From Arabidopsis thaliana (lineage: Eukaryota > Streptophyta > Magnoliopsida > Brassicales > Brassicaceae): a DNA stretch of 64,000 nt. The stretch's first letter is position 1. Every line of letters starts with the position of its first letter. The DNA is taken from the NCBI RefSeq assembly GCF_000001735.4, contig NC_003075.7, positions 4,279,001-4,343,000 of the forward strand, in the 5' to 3' direction. Positions 22,985 through 33,280 of this stretch are shown in pieces. A model generated the notes under the pieces. It did no database searches, was not told the origin of the DNA, and worked only from the letters and a program-made list of their open reading frames with translations. The translations under genes and the position numbers were made by a program.

Positions 22985-24450
22985 TCACAGCAAATGATCT
23001 TCCATTGTTATCTGTAAAAACGTCGGTTTCATACGGTCTAACCGAATGGACTGTGTAGGACCTGACCAACGAGAAGACAATTTTCCAGGAAACAATGTCA
23101 ATATAGAATCATAAAGAATTACTTGGTCATTAGGCTCAAAAGTTCGAGTGAGGATCTTCTTGTCGTGGTAAGCCTTTGTGCGTTCCTTGTAGAGCTTTGA
23201 GTTGTTATAGGCATGAATTTGTATCTCATCAACCTCATTCAACTGAATAAGTCTCCTTTCTCCAGCTGATTTGATGTTGAAATTCATCATCTTGACTGCC
23301 CAAGCTGCTTTCTGCTCTAATTCCACGGGAAGATAACAAGCTTTACCATAGAGAAGATGAAAAGGTGTGGTCCCAAGCGGAGTTTTGAAAGCTGTTCTAT
23401 AAGCCCATAGTGCATCATCTAACTTATAAGACCACTCTTTTTTTTTATTTTCCCACTGTCTTCTCAAGAATCTCTTTGATCTGCATGTTGGAAACCTCAA
23501 CATGTCCGCTCGTTTGTGGATGGTAGGGAGTAGCAACTCGATGTTGAACTCCATATTGAAGAAGCAATTTCGCAAGAATCTTGTTAATGAAATGCTTACC
23601 TCCGTCACTAATGATTATGCGTGGCACTCCAAAACGAGGGAAGATGATAGATTTGAAGAGTTTCATACAACTGCTGAATCGTTCTTCGGGCTAGCTATAC
23701 CCTCTACCCACTTGGAGACATAATCGACAGCTACTAGGATGTAGAGATTCTTGTTTGAAGGTGGGAAGGGTCCCATGAAATCTATACCCCAACAATAGAA
23801 GATTTCAACTTCGAGGATAAATTTTTGAGGCATCATATTACGCTTGCTGATCTTTCCCCTTCTCTGACAGGGATCACACCGCGATATGAACTTCTAGAGC
23901 ATCTCGAAACATTGTAGGCCACCGAAAGCCTTCATGAAGAACTTTGGATAATGTCTTGAAGGTTGCAAAATGATCACCATAGCTAGAGCTGTGACAATGC
24001 GGTAATATATCAGGGACCTCTGTTGCAGCGATGCATCTCCTCTAAACTCCATCAGAACAATGCTTATAGAGGTAAGGTTCATCCCAATAATATCGCCTAC
24101 TTTCTCTTAGGAATCTCTTCTTGTTGTAATCTGTGAAATTATCTGGTTCCACATCTATAGCTAAGTAATTAACAATGTCAGCATACCATGGGTAGTCCTT
24201 CTCGACCGTTGTGGTGGCGCAATTCTAAGTTGGTGACCAATTTCTTGTTTGATCGGGAGGGTGTCGATCGACAGTTTAGTGGTGTCGATCCACACCAGCG
24301 CGCAACCGCGAATATCAACTTCCTCTGAAAATTGAGTGTCGATCGACATAGAAGGAGTGTCGATCGACACTGAAGCTCGATTCTGCAACTTATCACATTT
24401 GCAGTCATCTTCTTCAGCTCTATCAATCATATATATGTTCTCCTCAGGAA
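22985..24450 (-). pseudogene. Athila-3 integrase region
   Basis: It shows the retroviral-type integrase core, including [18 protein letters not shown] (catalytic Asp region) and [17 protein letters not shown] with the downstream Glu region. The C-terminal part has DALWAYRTAFKTPLGTTPF and LLYGKACYLPVELE, which are very typical of plant Ty3 elements. Upstream is an RNase H-like tail (QEFDIEVKDKKGVENGVANH) near 24500. The region is interrupted several times. Confidence 0.85.
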
Positions 24451-24567
24451 AGAATCGTTAATAGGGACATCATCATTGATCCTAATGTGTGACAAATGAT
24501 TTGCTACACCATTTTCAACTCCTTTCTTATCTTTAACCTCGATGTCAAATTCCTGAAGAAGCAAAAT

Positions 24568-25415
24568 TCATCTCAAAAGTCTTGGATGAATCGGGATCCG
24601 AAAGAATCCTGAGTATCCATCAAGAAAGCAATAGTACTTATGATTTGCTAACCTCTCCAACATCTGATCGATAAATCGTAAGGGGAAATGGTCTTTCCTG
24701 GTGGCAACATTCAGCTTTCTATAATTGATGCACATCCGATGGCCTGTGATAGTCTCAGTAGGAATCAGCTCGTCTTTCTCATTCTTGACTACTGTAACTC
24801 CTCCTTTCTTAGGAACTACATGAACTGGACTGACCCAACTGCTATCTGAAATCAGATAGATAATCCCTGCTTCCAACAGCTTCATAATCTCTTTCTTAAC
24901 CACTTCTTTCGGATTCGGATTCAATCTTCTCTAAAGTTCAACTGAAGACTTAGACTCATCCTCAAGGTGGTTCCTATCATGCATACATCCGGAGATATAC
25001 ATGCAATGTCATCAAGAGAATAGCCAACAGCTTTACGATGATTGCGCAGCTTGCTCATCAATAAGGTGAGTTCTGCGGGATTAAGAGAAGCATTCACAAT
25101 AACAGGATAAGTAGAATTTTCACCAAGAAAAGCGTACCTCAGCCCTGCTGGAAGTGTTTTTAAATCGATTTTAGGAGCCTTAGCTGGATCCCAATCAGAA
25201 TTAGTAGTCGGTGTTGGAGTCACAGATGGAAAATCTTCTTCAATTATAAGTTGCATCGCATGTTCGGTCTCATCTAGCAGCTTAGTATATGTAGAAGTTT
25301 CATTGTCCAAATCTGCACTATCTTCTATGGAAGAGACCAAAACTCGCTCTAGTGGGTCTTCTAATTCCATCTCTGAAATACTATCTGAAGCTGATGAAGT
25401 GAAAGAATCTATCAA
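24568..25415 (-). pseudogene. Athila-3 pol N-terminal and reverse-transcriptase region
   Basis: It contains LKTLPAGLRYAFLGENSTYP and HRKAVGYSLDDIACISP, the usual Athila lead-in to RT. RT motifs follow: ISDSSWVSPVHVVPKKGGVT, GHRMCINYRKLN and CFLDGYSGFFRIPI. The palm YxDD region and most of RNase H cannot be found, so the enzyme is incomplete. Confidence 0.85.
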
Positions 25416-25740
25416 GAAAAAAATTCCCTTCTATGATTGGTTTCTTGACCAAAGTGTTCATATCGAACTACATAGTAAGATCTCCAACATTCAGCCCTAT
25501 CCGTCCTTGCCGAACATCTATAATTGCTCCAACTGTGTGCAAGAAGGATCTCCCAAGGATTAATGGATCATTAGGTTCCTTCTAATAAGACAAGACTACA
25601 AAGTCTGTAGGAATCATGCTCTTCCCAATCATCACAAGAACATCGCTAAGAATCCCATTTGGAATTCGGGTAGAACGATCTGCCAACACAAGAGTGATAA
25701 AGGTAGGCTCAGTATTAGAATACCCAAGACGCATAGTAAC

Positions 25741-27110
25741 TTAACGAGGCATCAAATTCACACTAGAACCAAGATCACATAAGGCTCTTGGGAAGAAATC
25801 GTGGTTGATGGTGACACTTAGTACAAAGGTTCCAGGGTCAAGTAGCTTTCTTGGAATTCGTTCCTGAATGATATCGCTTCCTTGCTCAGAAATCATCATA
25901 ACACTACATTCTTTCGTCAAATTCTTAGTGACCATTGTCTTGACATACCTTCTTATTGTGGGAGAGAGATGAATAGCTTCAACTAGAGGCATCTCAACAA
26001 TCAACTTATCAATCATTGCCTTGCATCTAACATCATCTAAGGCTTTTCTTGACTTTTTAGGACTCTTGGGGAAAGGAATTCACTGATTTGCTGACTTGGT
26101 TTCAGCTGGAATTTGCACATTGTCTGAACGAGCTGGGTGTCGATCGACAGGGGATGGGTGTCGATCGACACCATCGGGAATAATTTATTCCTCCTCCACA
26201 AAATTGTCGATTCCACTCGACAAAGGCAAACAGAGTCGTCAAGAGTGCTTGGTGTCGATCGACACCCTGGTGTATCGATTGACACTAAGTCTTTTTCAGC
26301 AATTGGAAAAGATGAAGGCTGAGCTGAACGTTTGCGCTGAAGTTTTGGATTTAGTTGCTTTCCACTGCGTAGTGTGACTGCATTGATAGAGGCTGATGTA
26401 GGTGAGGGCTCGAATATATGAGAGCGGAGATTGTCAATCTTGCTATTTAGATCTGTGTAGAGAGAATCATATTTGCTATCAAACTTATCTTCGAGTTTTG
26501 GTTGGCCCACCAGAATCTGGGCAAGCATGGAATCGAGTCTATTGTCTAAGGAGGGTGGAGGGGGGCTTGGATAGGAGCAGAATTTGCTGAAACAAGAGTC
26601 TCTTTGCTTGCGGTGGCAATCTCAGCTGAAATTCTTCGTTCTCTGTCAACTTCCTGTGTCGAAAGACTAGTTAAAGCATTGGTGATGAGGAGTAATGCTT
26701 CACTAGTGGTTCTTGTCATGAAGTTACAATAGCTTGCTGCATCGAGTTGACTCTGGTATGGCTTGGCTATTCCTTTGTAGAATAGATTGATGAGGTGCCT
26801 ATCTTGGAAGCCATGTTGGGGATATTCTCGCTAATAAGACCTGAAGCGGAGCCAAGCTGCTCTAAGGGACTCGGCTGGAGCCTGAGTGAATGAAGAGATT
26901 TGCAAACGAAGTGCCTCTTTCACGGATTCATCGAATAAGTGATTCATGAATGCATTCTTTGTATCAGTCCAATTGGTTCGTGAACCTTGTTCTAGTTAAT
27001 GCAATCATGATGTTCCTCTGCTCGCGAGAGAGTGGGGGGGGGGGTGTCGATCGACATAGGTGTGGTGTCGATCGACACCATCACGCGAAAAACGTCTTTG
27101 ATAATCTTCA
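25741..27110 (-). pseudogene. Athila-3 gag and retropepsin region
   Basis: The protease segment (25741-26016) has RKLLDPGTFVLSVTI, then FFPRALCDLGSSVNLMP, the Athila variant of the retropepsin active-site region (D-L-G instead of D-T-G). Upstream, gag sequence includes DKFDSKYDSLYTDLNSKIDN and a segment near 26800 that matches the CPHHGF block on the minus strand. Palindrome pairs at 26143/26164, 26258/26278 and 27050/27071 lie in the linkers. Confidence 0.8.
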
Positions 27111-27154
27111 TTGCTGAAAAGCTTCCAAAATTCCTTATTATGCTCCATAGCTCC

Positions 27155-27264
27155 CAGATGTGTAAATGTACCTGAAATGACTCAAAACATACGAAAAAGA
27201 CTAGAAATACCCTAAAAACAATTTTAAAACTATGTTAGAAATTAATAAAAACCAGGACATATCA
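27155..27264 (-). repeat. Athila-3 LTR remnant (5' side in element orientation)
   Basis: About 110 bp match 19668-19777 closely (TGTACCTGAAATGACTCAAA and CCAGGACATATCA shared) and end exactly at the AGCTC duplication. It is therefore the outer end of the second LTR, of which little remains. Confidence 0.9.
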
Positions 27265-28463
27265 AGCTCGCAGCTGTAGAGTTGGTGTCGACCGACACCT
27301 TCCAGTTTCGATTGACACCCTGGAACGCTCTTCTCTGAGACGATTCCTTATGAAGGTGTCGATTGATACCCCTCTAATGTCGATCGACACTGGATCCGGA
27401 CTGCACCTTGTGAGGTGCGAATACCAATGCAGCCTTAGTCTATTTACACTCCTCGTGTCCCTTATCCGAGGAAGCGTCGTTCTAAGAAGGAGATTCATGC
27501 TGCTAAGTGCACATCCATAATGGAGAAGATCCTCCATTCTCTTCCTAAGGATGCATCTGAGACATCTTCTGCTCCACTCAACATGTATGTCAAGCGACTT
27601 GTTGACAATGGTATTAGCTTAGATGAAGCCTCACTGCTGACACGGGACATTGGTGCAATCATGCTGCCTAAGGCACAGAGAGTGGACATTGTTGAGTACA
27701 TCTGCACCATCACTCCTGATTAGACCACTGAGAAGCTTCCAGATCCAGGTAGCTTCGTTCTTGATTGCTCAATTTCCACAAGCAAGTTCAGTCGCTCTTT
27801 GTGTGATCTGGGATCAAGTATCAACCTCATGCCTTAGTCTGTTGCTGAGAGACTAGGCATGACTAACTACATGCCGACTAGAATCACTCTCCTCTTCGCG
27901 GATCGTTCCAAAAGAATCCCTGAAGGAATTTTTGAAGATGTTCCTGTTAAGGTTGGTAACTCTGTTATCCCTGCTGATTTTGTGGTCCTCGACTATGAGA
28001 AGGAACCAAAGGATCCTCTTATCCTTGAAAGAGCGTTCCTAGCTACAGCTGATGCTAGGTTTGATGTGAAGAGAGGTCGGATCTCTCTAAAGGTTTATGA
28101 TTTGGAGATGAAATTTGGCATGGATGGTTCAGAGCTTACGAAGACTATCAGTAGTATTGACTCTAGCACATACACACCTTCTAAGACTGCTCAGAATCCC
28201 ACAACAGAGCCACACACAACGCTCCAATCAGCTCAGCTCGCCAATGAGAGTTGTAATGCAACAGGGTCGATCGACACCACCACTCATGTCGATCGACACC
28301 CTCGGGATTCACAGACAGAGGGTTCTGCACAACCTCTTCAGCCCACACCACTTCAGGCCCTTTGTGATAAGTTCTCATCTATCTCTTCTCCTGCTTTACC
28401 TTCGACTAATTCTTTAGATTCTTCGAAGTCTGCTTCACAAGATAACAAGCCTAGAGTTCTTTG
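27265..28463 (+). pseudogene. Athila-2 protease region
   Basis: Continuation of Athila-2 after the nested element. It starts with NMYVKRLVDNGISLDEASLL (about 27585) and continues with a retropepsin-like domain including DVPVKVGNSVIPADFVVLDY and KDPLILERAFLATADARFDV (27859-28130). A threonine/serine-rich tail follows. Four palindrome pairs lie in linkers. In the tail, the two members of the 28270/28292 pair are read in different frames of one open frame (GSIDT, then VDRH). No RT follows, and the region is broken. Confidence 0.75.
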
Positions 28464-28689
28464 AAAGCTTGTTTCTCCTGTTGTTCTTGCAGGTGACGAG
28501 AAGAGTGTCGATCGACACACCACTGAGTGTCGATCGACACCTGCAGCTGCTCCGACCAGATCTGTCTACAGACCGCCTGAGAAGGCCAGGAGGCAGCAAC
28601 AATCCTCCACCACTACACCACATCTTGAACTCCGCCAAGTCAAGCTATTGACTCAAAACAAGCGCTTAGTTGAAGGCAACCCACTGGTT

Positions 28690-29658
28690 TGATTTTTCTT
28701 TTCCCCTTGTTTTATTTTCTTTTATTTTTTATTTCTTTTTCCCGCCTTCTTCGGATTTGAATGCCATTGGGGACAGTGTCGTTTAAGTCTGGGGAGGTTC
28801 TTACTAACATTGCTTTTATTTTTGATTCTTATTATTTTTCGTTTTTAAGTTTATTGAGTCTTTAAAAAAAAAAAACGTTTTGTATTCATAGATCTTGACT
28901 CCTTGTTCATACCGACTATTGGAAAATCTAGATGGCAAACTAACAGACTTGAGGATATCCTAGTTTCCAACACAACCACTAAGGCTGGAGCTAATCTCAC
29001 TGCTCTTCATTTTACCTCTTCAAACGGTTAGTATTCATAGATCTTGACTCCTTGTTCATACCTGATATTGAGACCAATTTGATAAAAAAGAATGTGTTCC
29101 TCTCCCCTTATAAGAAGAAAAAGATAATGAGAGATTGATAGGATTTTCAGACAGTGTATAGGGAAAAAAATGTTTCCTATGACCCCACTATTATACATTA
29201 TTTGGAATGATCAATTACAAAGGTTGGAAAAATGTTGAGGGTGTCGATCCAGTATGCGAGTTCCCCTGTGTTTTCTCTCAAAAAGAATAAGTCTAGGGGA
29301 GAGAAAGAACACCAAAGAAAAAAAAAATTATAAGGAATGGTCGATTTATCATGGTATATAGTACAGGAATGAGTCTAGAAGGATCTTGAATGTTAGCTTG
29401 TTTGATGAGACCCAGCGATCAAAGCCTGGTGGATTTAGTTGTGGAACTTAGGTATGTAATCTAGAATGTTGTGTAAGCTTGTAGAGAAGTACATGTTGGT
29501 TAGGATTCGATTAGACTTGTTAGACATATGGACTTAGTTTGGATGGTCATGGCAATAGGCTAGAGAATGTTGGGAGTTCCTTTGTTTTCAAAACCTCTTC
29601 CACGGGTTCGGCTTTTGGGTTTTGCTTGAGGGTAAGCAAAAGCTAAGTCTGGGGGAGT
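28690..29658 (+). other. Athila-2 noncoding 3' region and polypurine tract
   Basis: There is no gene. It contains a first purine-rich phrase (TAAGTCTGGGGAGG near 28785), a duplicated phrase around ATAGATCTTGACTCCTTG (28890 and 29038), and the terminal tract AAGTCTGGGGGAGT just before the right LTR. It is colinear with 19778-20800 on the minus strand. Confidence 0.75.
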
Positions 29659-30186
29659 TGATATATCCCTATTTTCACTTATTTTATCTATGTTTTAGGT
29701 ATAGGATTTTGAGTCTTTATGTTGTTTCTCGAGTCTTTTCAGTGTCTTTTCAAGTATTCTATGCAATGGGACAACAATGGACATGTCGATCGACACCAGT
29801 TTTGGCCCAGCAAAGTCCAAGACGCTTTCAAGTTTACAGAAGAGGAAATTTGCCCAAGAAGACTTCTCTATTTGCATTATTAGTCAGTGGACGTTTTATA
29901 GGGTTTTTTATACATTGTTTAGACCTAAGTTTTCTTTTATCAAGTTCTTTGCAAACCCTATTTTGAGAGACATAAGCTATTCATCCATTGTTCTTGAGAG
30001 ATTCATCCAGTTCTTAATACAGTGAAGAGATCCCTTCTTTCCCTTATCTTATTTGTTGTGCTTATGCTTTCTTATTCAATCATGTTGTTTGTTTCATTCA
30101 ATATGTCTGGGTAGTCTTCTTGTTAGGAATATAGGGTTTCTCATTAGGGATTCATATGGTTTAGTAGATTACCCCATTTGCTAGGT
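29659..30186 (+). repeat. Right LTR of Athila-2, incomplete
   Basis: It starts TGATATATCCC and is colinear with the first part of the 15664-16908 LTR. RPA-like sequence resumes at about 30187. One palindrome copy is kept (centre 29789). Confidence 0.9.
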
Positions 30187-30697
30187 TGAAGATCCAAAGT
30201 GGAGAGCTTAATCCATATATGTTAGTAGGTAAATCTCTATCAATGAAACTATTATTCTTTTTAAAATATTTTTTAAATATACTATTGTTTTTCAGTTTGT
30301 TATGAACTAACACCTACGATCTTTATGTTATAGATGTCATTAGTCAAATTGTTTCGATTGGAGAGCTGGAAAACTTAGAAGCAAGTAACAAACCAACAAC
30401 CAAAATCGAATTTGAAATTCGTGATGAAACGTTTGTTTTCATCACTATTATATTTCAGTTTATACACTTTTAGCCATATACTAAACTTGATCTCATCAAT
30501 CACTTGATTTTCTTCCCACAGTCATGAGAGGATTGGTTGTACTTTGTGGGGTACAATTGCTAAACAGACTTTTAGGGCATGTCAAGACTCTAATCGTGGA
30601 ATGGTGATTTGTATCCTCAGGTTTGTCAAAATCAAGGCTTACAAAGATACAAAATTTCTATGTGTTTTTTGTATGCTAACATATAAATTCAGTTAAT
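30187..30697 (+). pseudogene. RPA70-like OB-fold gene, middle part
   Basis: The gene resumes with IQSGELNPYMLV, an intron (GTAGGTAAAT... to ...TTATGTTATAG), then DVISQIVSIGELENLE and TTKIEFEIRDET. After another intron comes ERIGCTLWGTIAKQTFRAC and VICILRFVKIKAYK, which is the DUF223/OB-fold segment of the family. Splice sites still read well. A short coding stretch between DCDPISD and IQSGEL is missing, where the Athila right end lies. The segment stops at the CACTA insertion at 30698. Confidence 0.85.
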
Positions 30698-33280
30698 CAC
30701 TACAAGAAATATGAACATTATTAGCACATTACGATAGCGCAGTTTTCGTAACTGCTATTAAAAGTGAAACTCGGAATTTAGTAACTATATTATAGCGTTT
30801 CAGAAACACTAAACCTAATAATAGCATGGTAGAAAACTAAAATCACTTTTGACCGCCAAGCCAAAATTTTGCCAAAACCGCCAACACTTAGCCAAATATC
30901 AGTTTTACACTATACGCCCATTATTTATCCCAAAGAAAAAAAAATTCTTATCAACCAAGCAAAAACTAATTAATCTATTTCTTGGATTTACTCTTTTGCT
31001 CTCAGTCGCATCCTAACATATATTCTCCTCATCGTCTTCTTCGTCGTGACGTCTCTCCTCCATCATCGTCACTTGCAAATCCAGCTCTCCATTTCAACTC
31101 CACATCTTCTTCTTCTTTAGATCCCTCATCTTTCTCTCCTTCTCCTCCTTCCTCTCATTCTTCTACTTCGTCTTTTCCTTTGTTCATTTCTCTCTCTCTC
31201 TCTAGCTTCCACCTTCACTTTAACTTCTCATTACCCTAATTTTTCAAGACATATCAATTGAAATTGAAAAGTTGCTCAGAACTCTAATCATCCCCTTCGT
31301 TCTCAGTTCTTCCAATCTTCAATTTCATAAAAACCCTAATTTTAACTGGTTTGTTTTTTGGAAATTGGATTTGTCTACGTTTTGGAATTGGCTGGAAACG
31401 CAGCGAAGGATAACAAGAAGACTAGGCTTGTGCCACATCACATACATCTTGCAGTGAGAAACGATGAGGAGCCGAGGAAGTTGCTTGGTGATGTGATGAT
31501 TGCAAAGGTTTGATTTTAGCATAATTTTGTTCAGAAAATTCAAATCTTTTTGGAGATATTTGTTTTGAAATTGATTTTATTTATTGCATTTTACGTTATG
31601 GCTCATGGAGAAAGCATTGTAAGAAATCTTAGGGGTTCTATTTTTAGAGTTATTTACGCACACAAGGTGTTTGATGAATTGACGGTGAGAGAGAAATCAA
31701 GAAACGACTCTCCCAACATGTCTTACGCGATGTTTGAAGAAGCCTAATAGGAAATGTGACTAGACTTTATAGAAGGTCAGATCCCTTGTTCATCTTGGTA
31801 TTTTTTGTTTAATGGAAGTTTTAAAGATTGAGGAAGGGGACAAATATGTTAAAATAGTTGAAGATAAGAAGAAACTTTTTGCAAATTTGAGTCAAGTCTT
31901 GACGAGAATTTAGTCTTATTAATTTTTTTTTGTTCGGTTTTGTAGTGAGGATTAAGGTTCACGGAGGTCGGTGTTGATTATGTGTCATTGAGAATGACAT
32001 ACCTAATATTGTAGTCTTCCTTATTAACACCACTTATAGTCTTAGTCTTCCTTATGAACGTCACTTATAGTCTTAGTCTTCCTTCAAATTTATTAACGTT
32101 GCTTATAAGGAAGACTATGAGTTATATTACTTCAGTCCAGCATCTCGACTTATATTTACTAACCTTGCAGGTATTTCCTGTTACCTCTAAGTTATTTTTT
32201 TAATCACTCTTTTGTTTTTGTTTTTTTAATTGAGAATTAGGTTAGTGTAGTCTCTTTTGCAGGATGATTATCATATTGGTAGTATCTTCCCCTGTCTTTT
32301 ACGTTTAAAAATATGCACATGTGAGACAAAATGGTTGAATCTACTTATGCGTGAACTTAAAGATTCACCTAAATGAAAAGCTCTCAAACTTGGACAGGTA
32401 TATATTTCAAACCAGTTTATTAAGTGTCTTTTGCTAGTTTATATTTTTTGGTACTAATATCTCTATATGTGTGGATCTAATGTATACACTGATAGTAAGT
32501 CATCACTTGTTTAATCATCCTAGTTCTGAGTAGTTTCTGTATCTTAAGTTGTTTTTTGAATCGTGAATCTCTTGTAATCTCTTTTTCAATTAAATTTTAT
32601 TTCAGTATCTTTGACTTATAAAGTCTCTTTGTTGGGAGAATGTAGGAGTGAGGACTACAATTACAACCTTTAAAGACGTAGATGTGTACGACGTGAAGTA
32701 TTGTGCTTGTGACAAACTAAGAAGACAGATCTTGAGTAAAGATGTGTCTACTAAAGCTGGAGACTTTGAGAATTTTAAGAAGGCTAAAGAAAAGTTTATG
32801 TTCAACAAGAAAGTAGGAGTTTCTGAAAGTTTTAACGGTCTCTCTCATGAACTTGTTTTGATGTTATCTAGTAACTTAGTATAAGACTTGGTATGTAGGT
32901 TTTGTACAATTTATCTAATATAATTATTTTTAATAAATTCAACTAAATATTTATGTAAAATAGGGTTATATATATATGAAATAAGATAGCACTTAAAGAT
33001 GTAATAGAGAAATAAACAAAAGGTATAAGTGTAATATAATACAAGAAATATAAAATGCTACAACACAATATAATACAACATTAAAATTGAGCTGCAAAAA
33101 TGATAATCATACCACATAATATACGCTATGATATGTTTATATAGCAGAGCATAGCAAAAAAACGCTATTCTATGTGACCAACCTAAGATAGCTCCGGCAA
33201 ACACAACGTTTATGAATCCGCTATGTAAACGATATTGTAGCGTTATCCATGTGATAAGAGCGTCCATATTTTTTGTAGTG
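30698..33280. mobile_element. Non-autonomous CACTA element with captured host sequence, 'CACTA-1'
   Basis: The left end is CACTACAAGAAATATGAAC and the right end, read in reverse, is CACTACAAAAAATATGGAC. The 3-bp duplication AAT flanks both ends (30695-30697 and 33281-33283). Both ends carry subterminal phrases with AGCG (ACGATAGCGC; GATTGTAGCGTTAT near the right end). There is no transposase. Inside are a serine-rich open frame (30982-31239), a histone H2A fragment (31379-31508), and short open frames at 31550-31747 and 32648-32884 that I cannot place. Structurally it is a Pack-type CACTA sitting in an intron or junction of the RPA-like gene. Confidence 0.9.
31379..31508 (+). pseudogene. Captured fragment of a histone H2A gene
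   Basis: The plus strand reads [16 protein letters not shown], then [16 protein letters not shown], then [11 protein letters not shown]. That is the H2A histone-fold segment covering helices 2-3 and the conserved NDEEL...LLGDVTIA region, with a few substitutions (LVPHHIH for IVPRHIQ; EEPRK for EELSK). Only about 43 codons are present, and the N- and C-termini of the histone are missing. It lies wholly inside the CACTA element and is therefore a transduplicated piece. Its frame is open, but it cannot make a histone. Confidence 0.9.

Larger units (their letters stand above)
18734..27264 (-). mobile_element. Athila-type LTR retrotransposon 'Athila-3', nested in Athila-2 on the opposite strand
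   Basis: The element is flanked by a perfect 5-bp target duplication, AGCTC (18729-18733 and 27265-27269), which fixes both ends. Reading on the minus strand from the right, it has a short LTR remnant, gag, retropepsin, reverse transcriptase, an RNase H-like remnant, integrase, ORF-1, a noncoding region with a polypurine tract, and a 1044-bp LTR. This is the only element in the window with recognisable RT and integrase. It is nevertheless broken many times and lacks part of pol. Confidence 0.9.
15861..29797. repeat. Palindrome family GGTGTCGATCGACACC, mostly in 21-bp-spaced pairs
   Basis: Pairs of near-perfect copies have centres at 17311/17332, 17374/17395, 20798/20819, 22682/22703, 24267/24288, 24342/24363, 26143/26164, 26258/26278, 27050/27071, 27291/27311, 27362/27383, 28270/28292 and 28511/28533. 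The distances are 21 in nine cases, 20 in two and 22 in two. Single copies lie in the LTRs (15868, 29789, and a degenerate one at 19659). The sites fall in coding, linker, LTR and noncoding DNA of both nested Athilas, and hardly anywhere else in the window. Confidence 0.95.
15664..30186 (+). mobile_element. Athila-type LTR retrotransposon 'Athila-2', broken, host of a nested Athila
   Basis: Inserted in the RPA-like gene. Its parts are a left LTR, a primer-binding site, gag, a nested element (18734-27264), a retropepsin region, a noncoding 3' region, a polypurine tract and an incomplete right LTR. Reverse transcriptase and integrase are absent, so it was probably mobilised in trans. By hand, the alignable parts of the two LTRs differ at about 23 of 520 positions, besides one large indel. 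With the commonly used 7e-9 substitutions per site per year this suggests roughly 3 million years. The RPA-like gene lacks a short stretch at the right junction. The element is broken in several places. Confidence 0.85.

Noticed and set aside
32648-32884. Open frame of 78 codons in CACTA-1
   Set aside because: It looks protein-like (VYDVKYCACDKLRRQ) but I cannot name a family; mentioned only as possible captured sequence.
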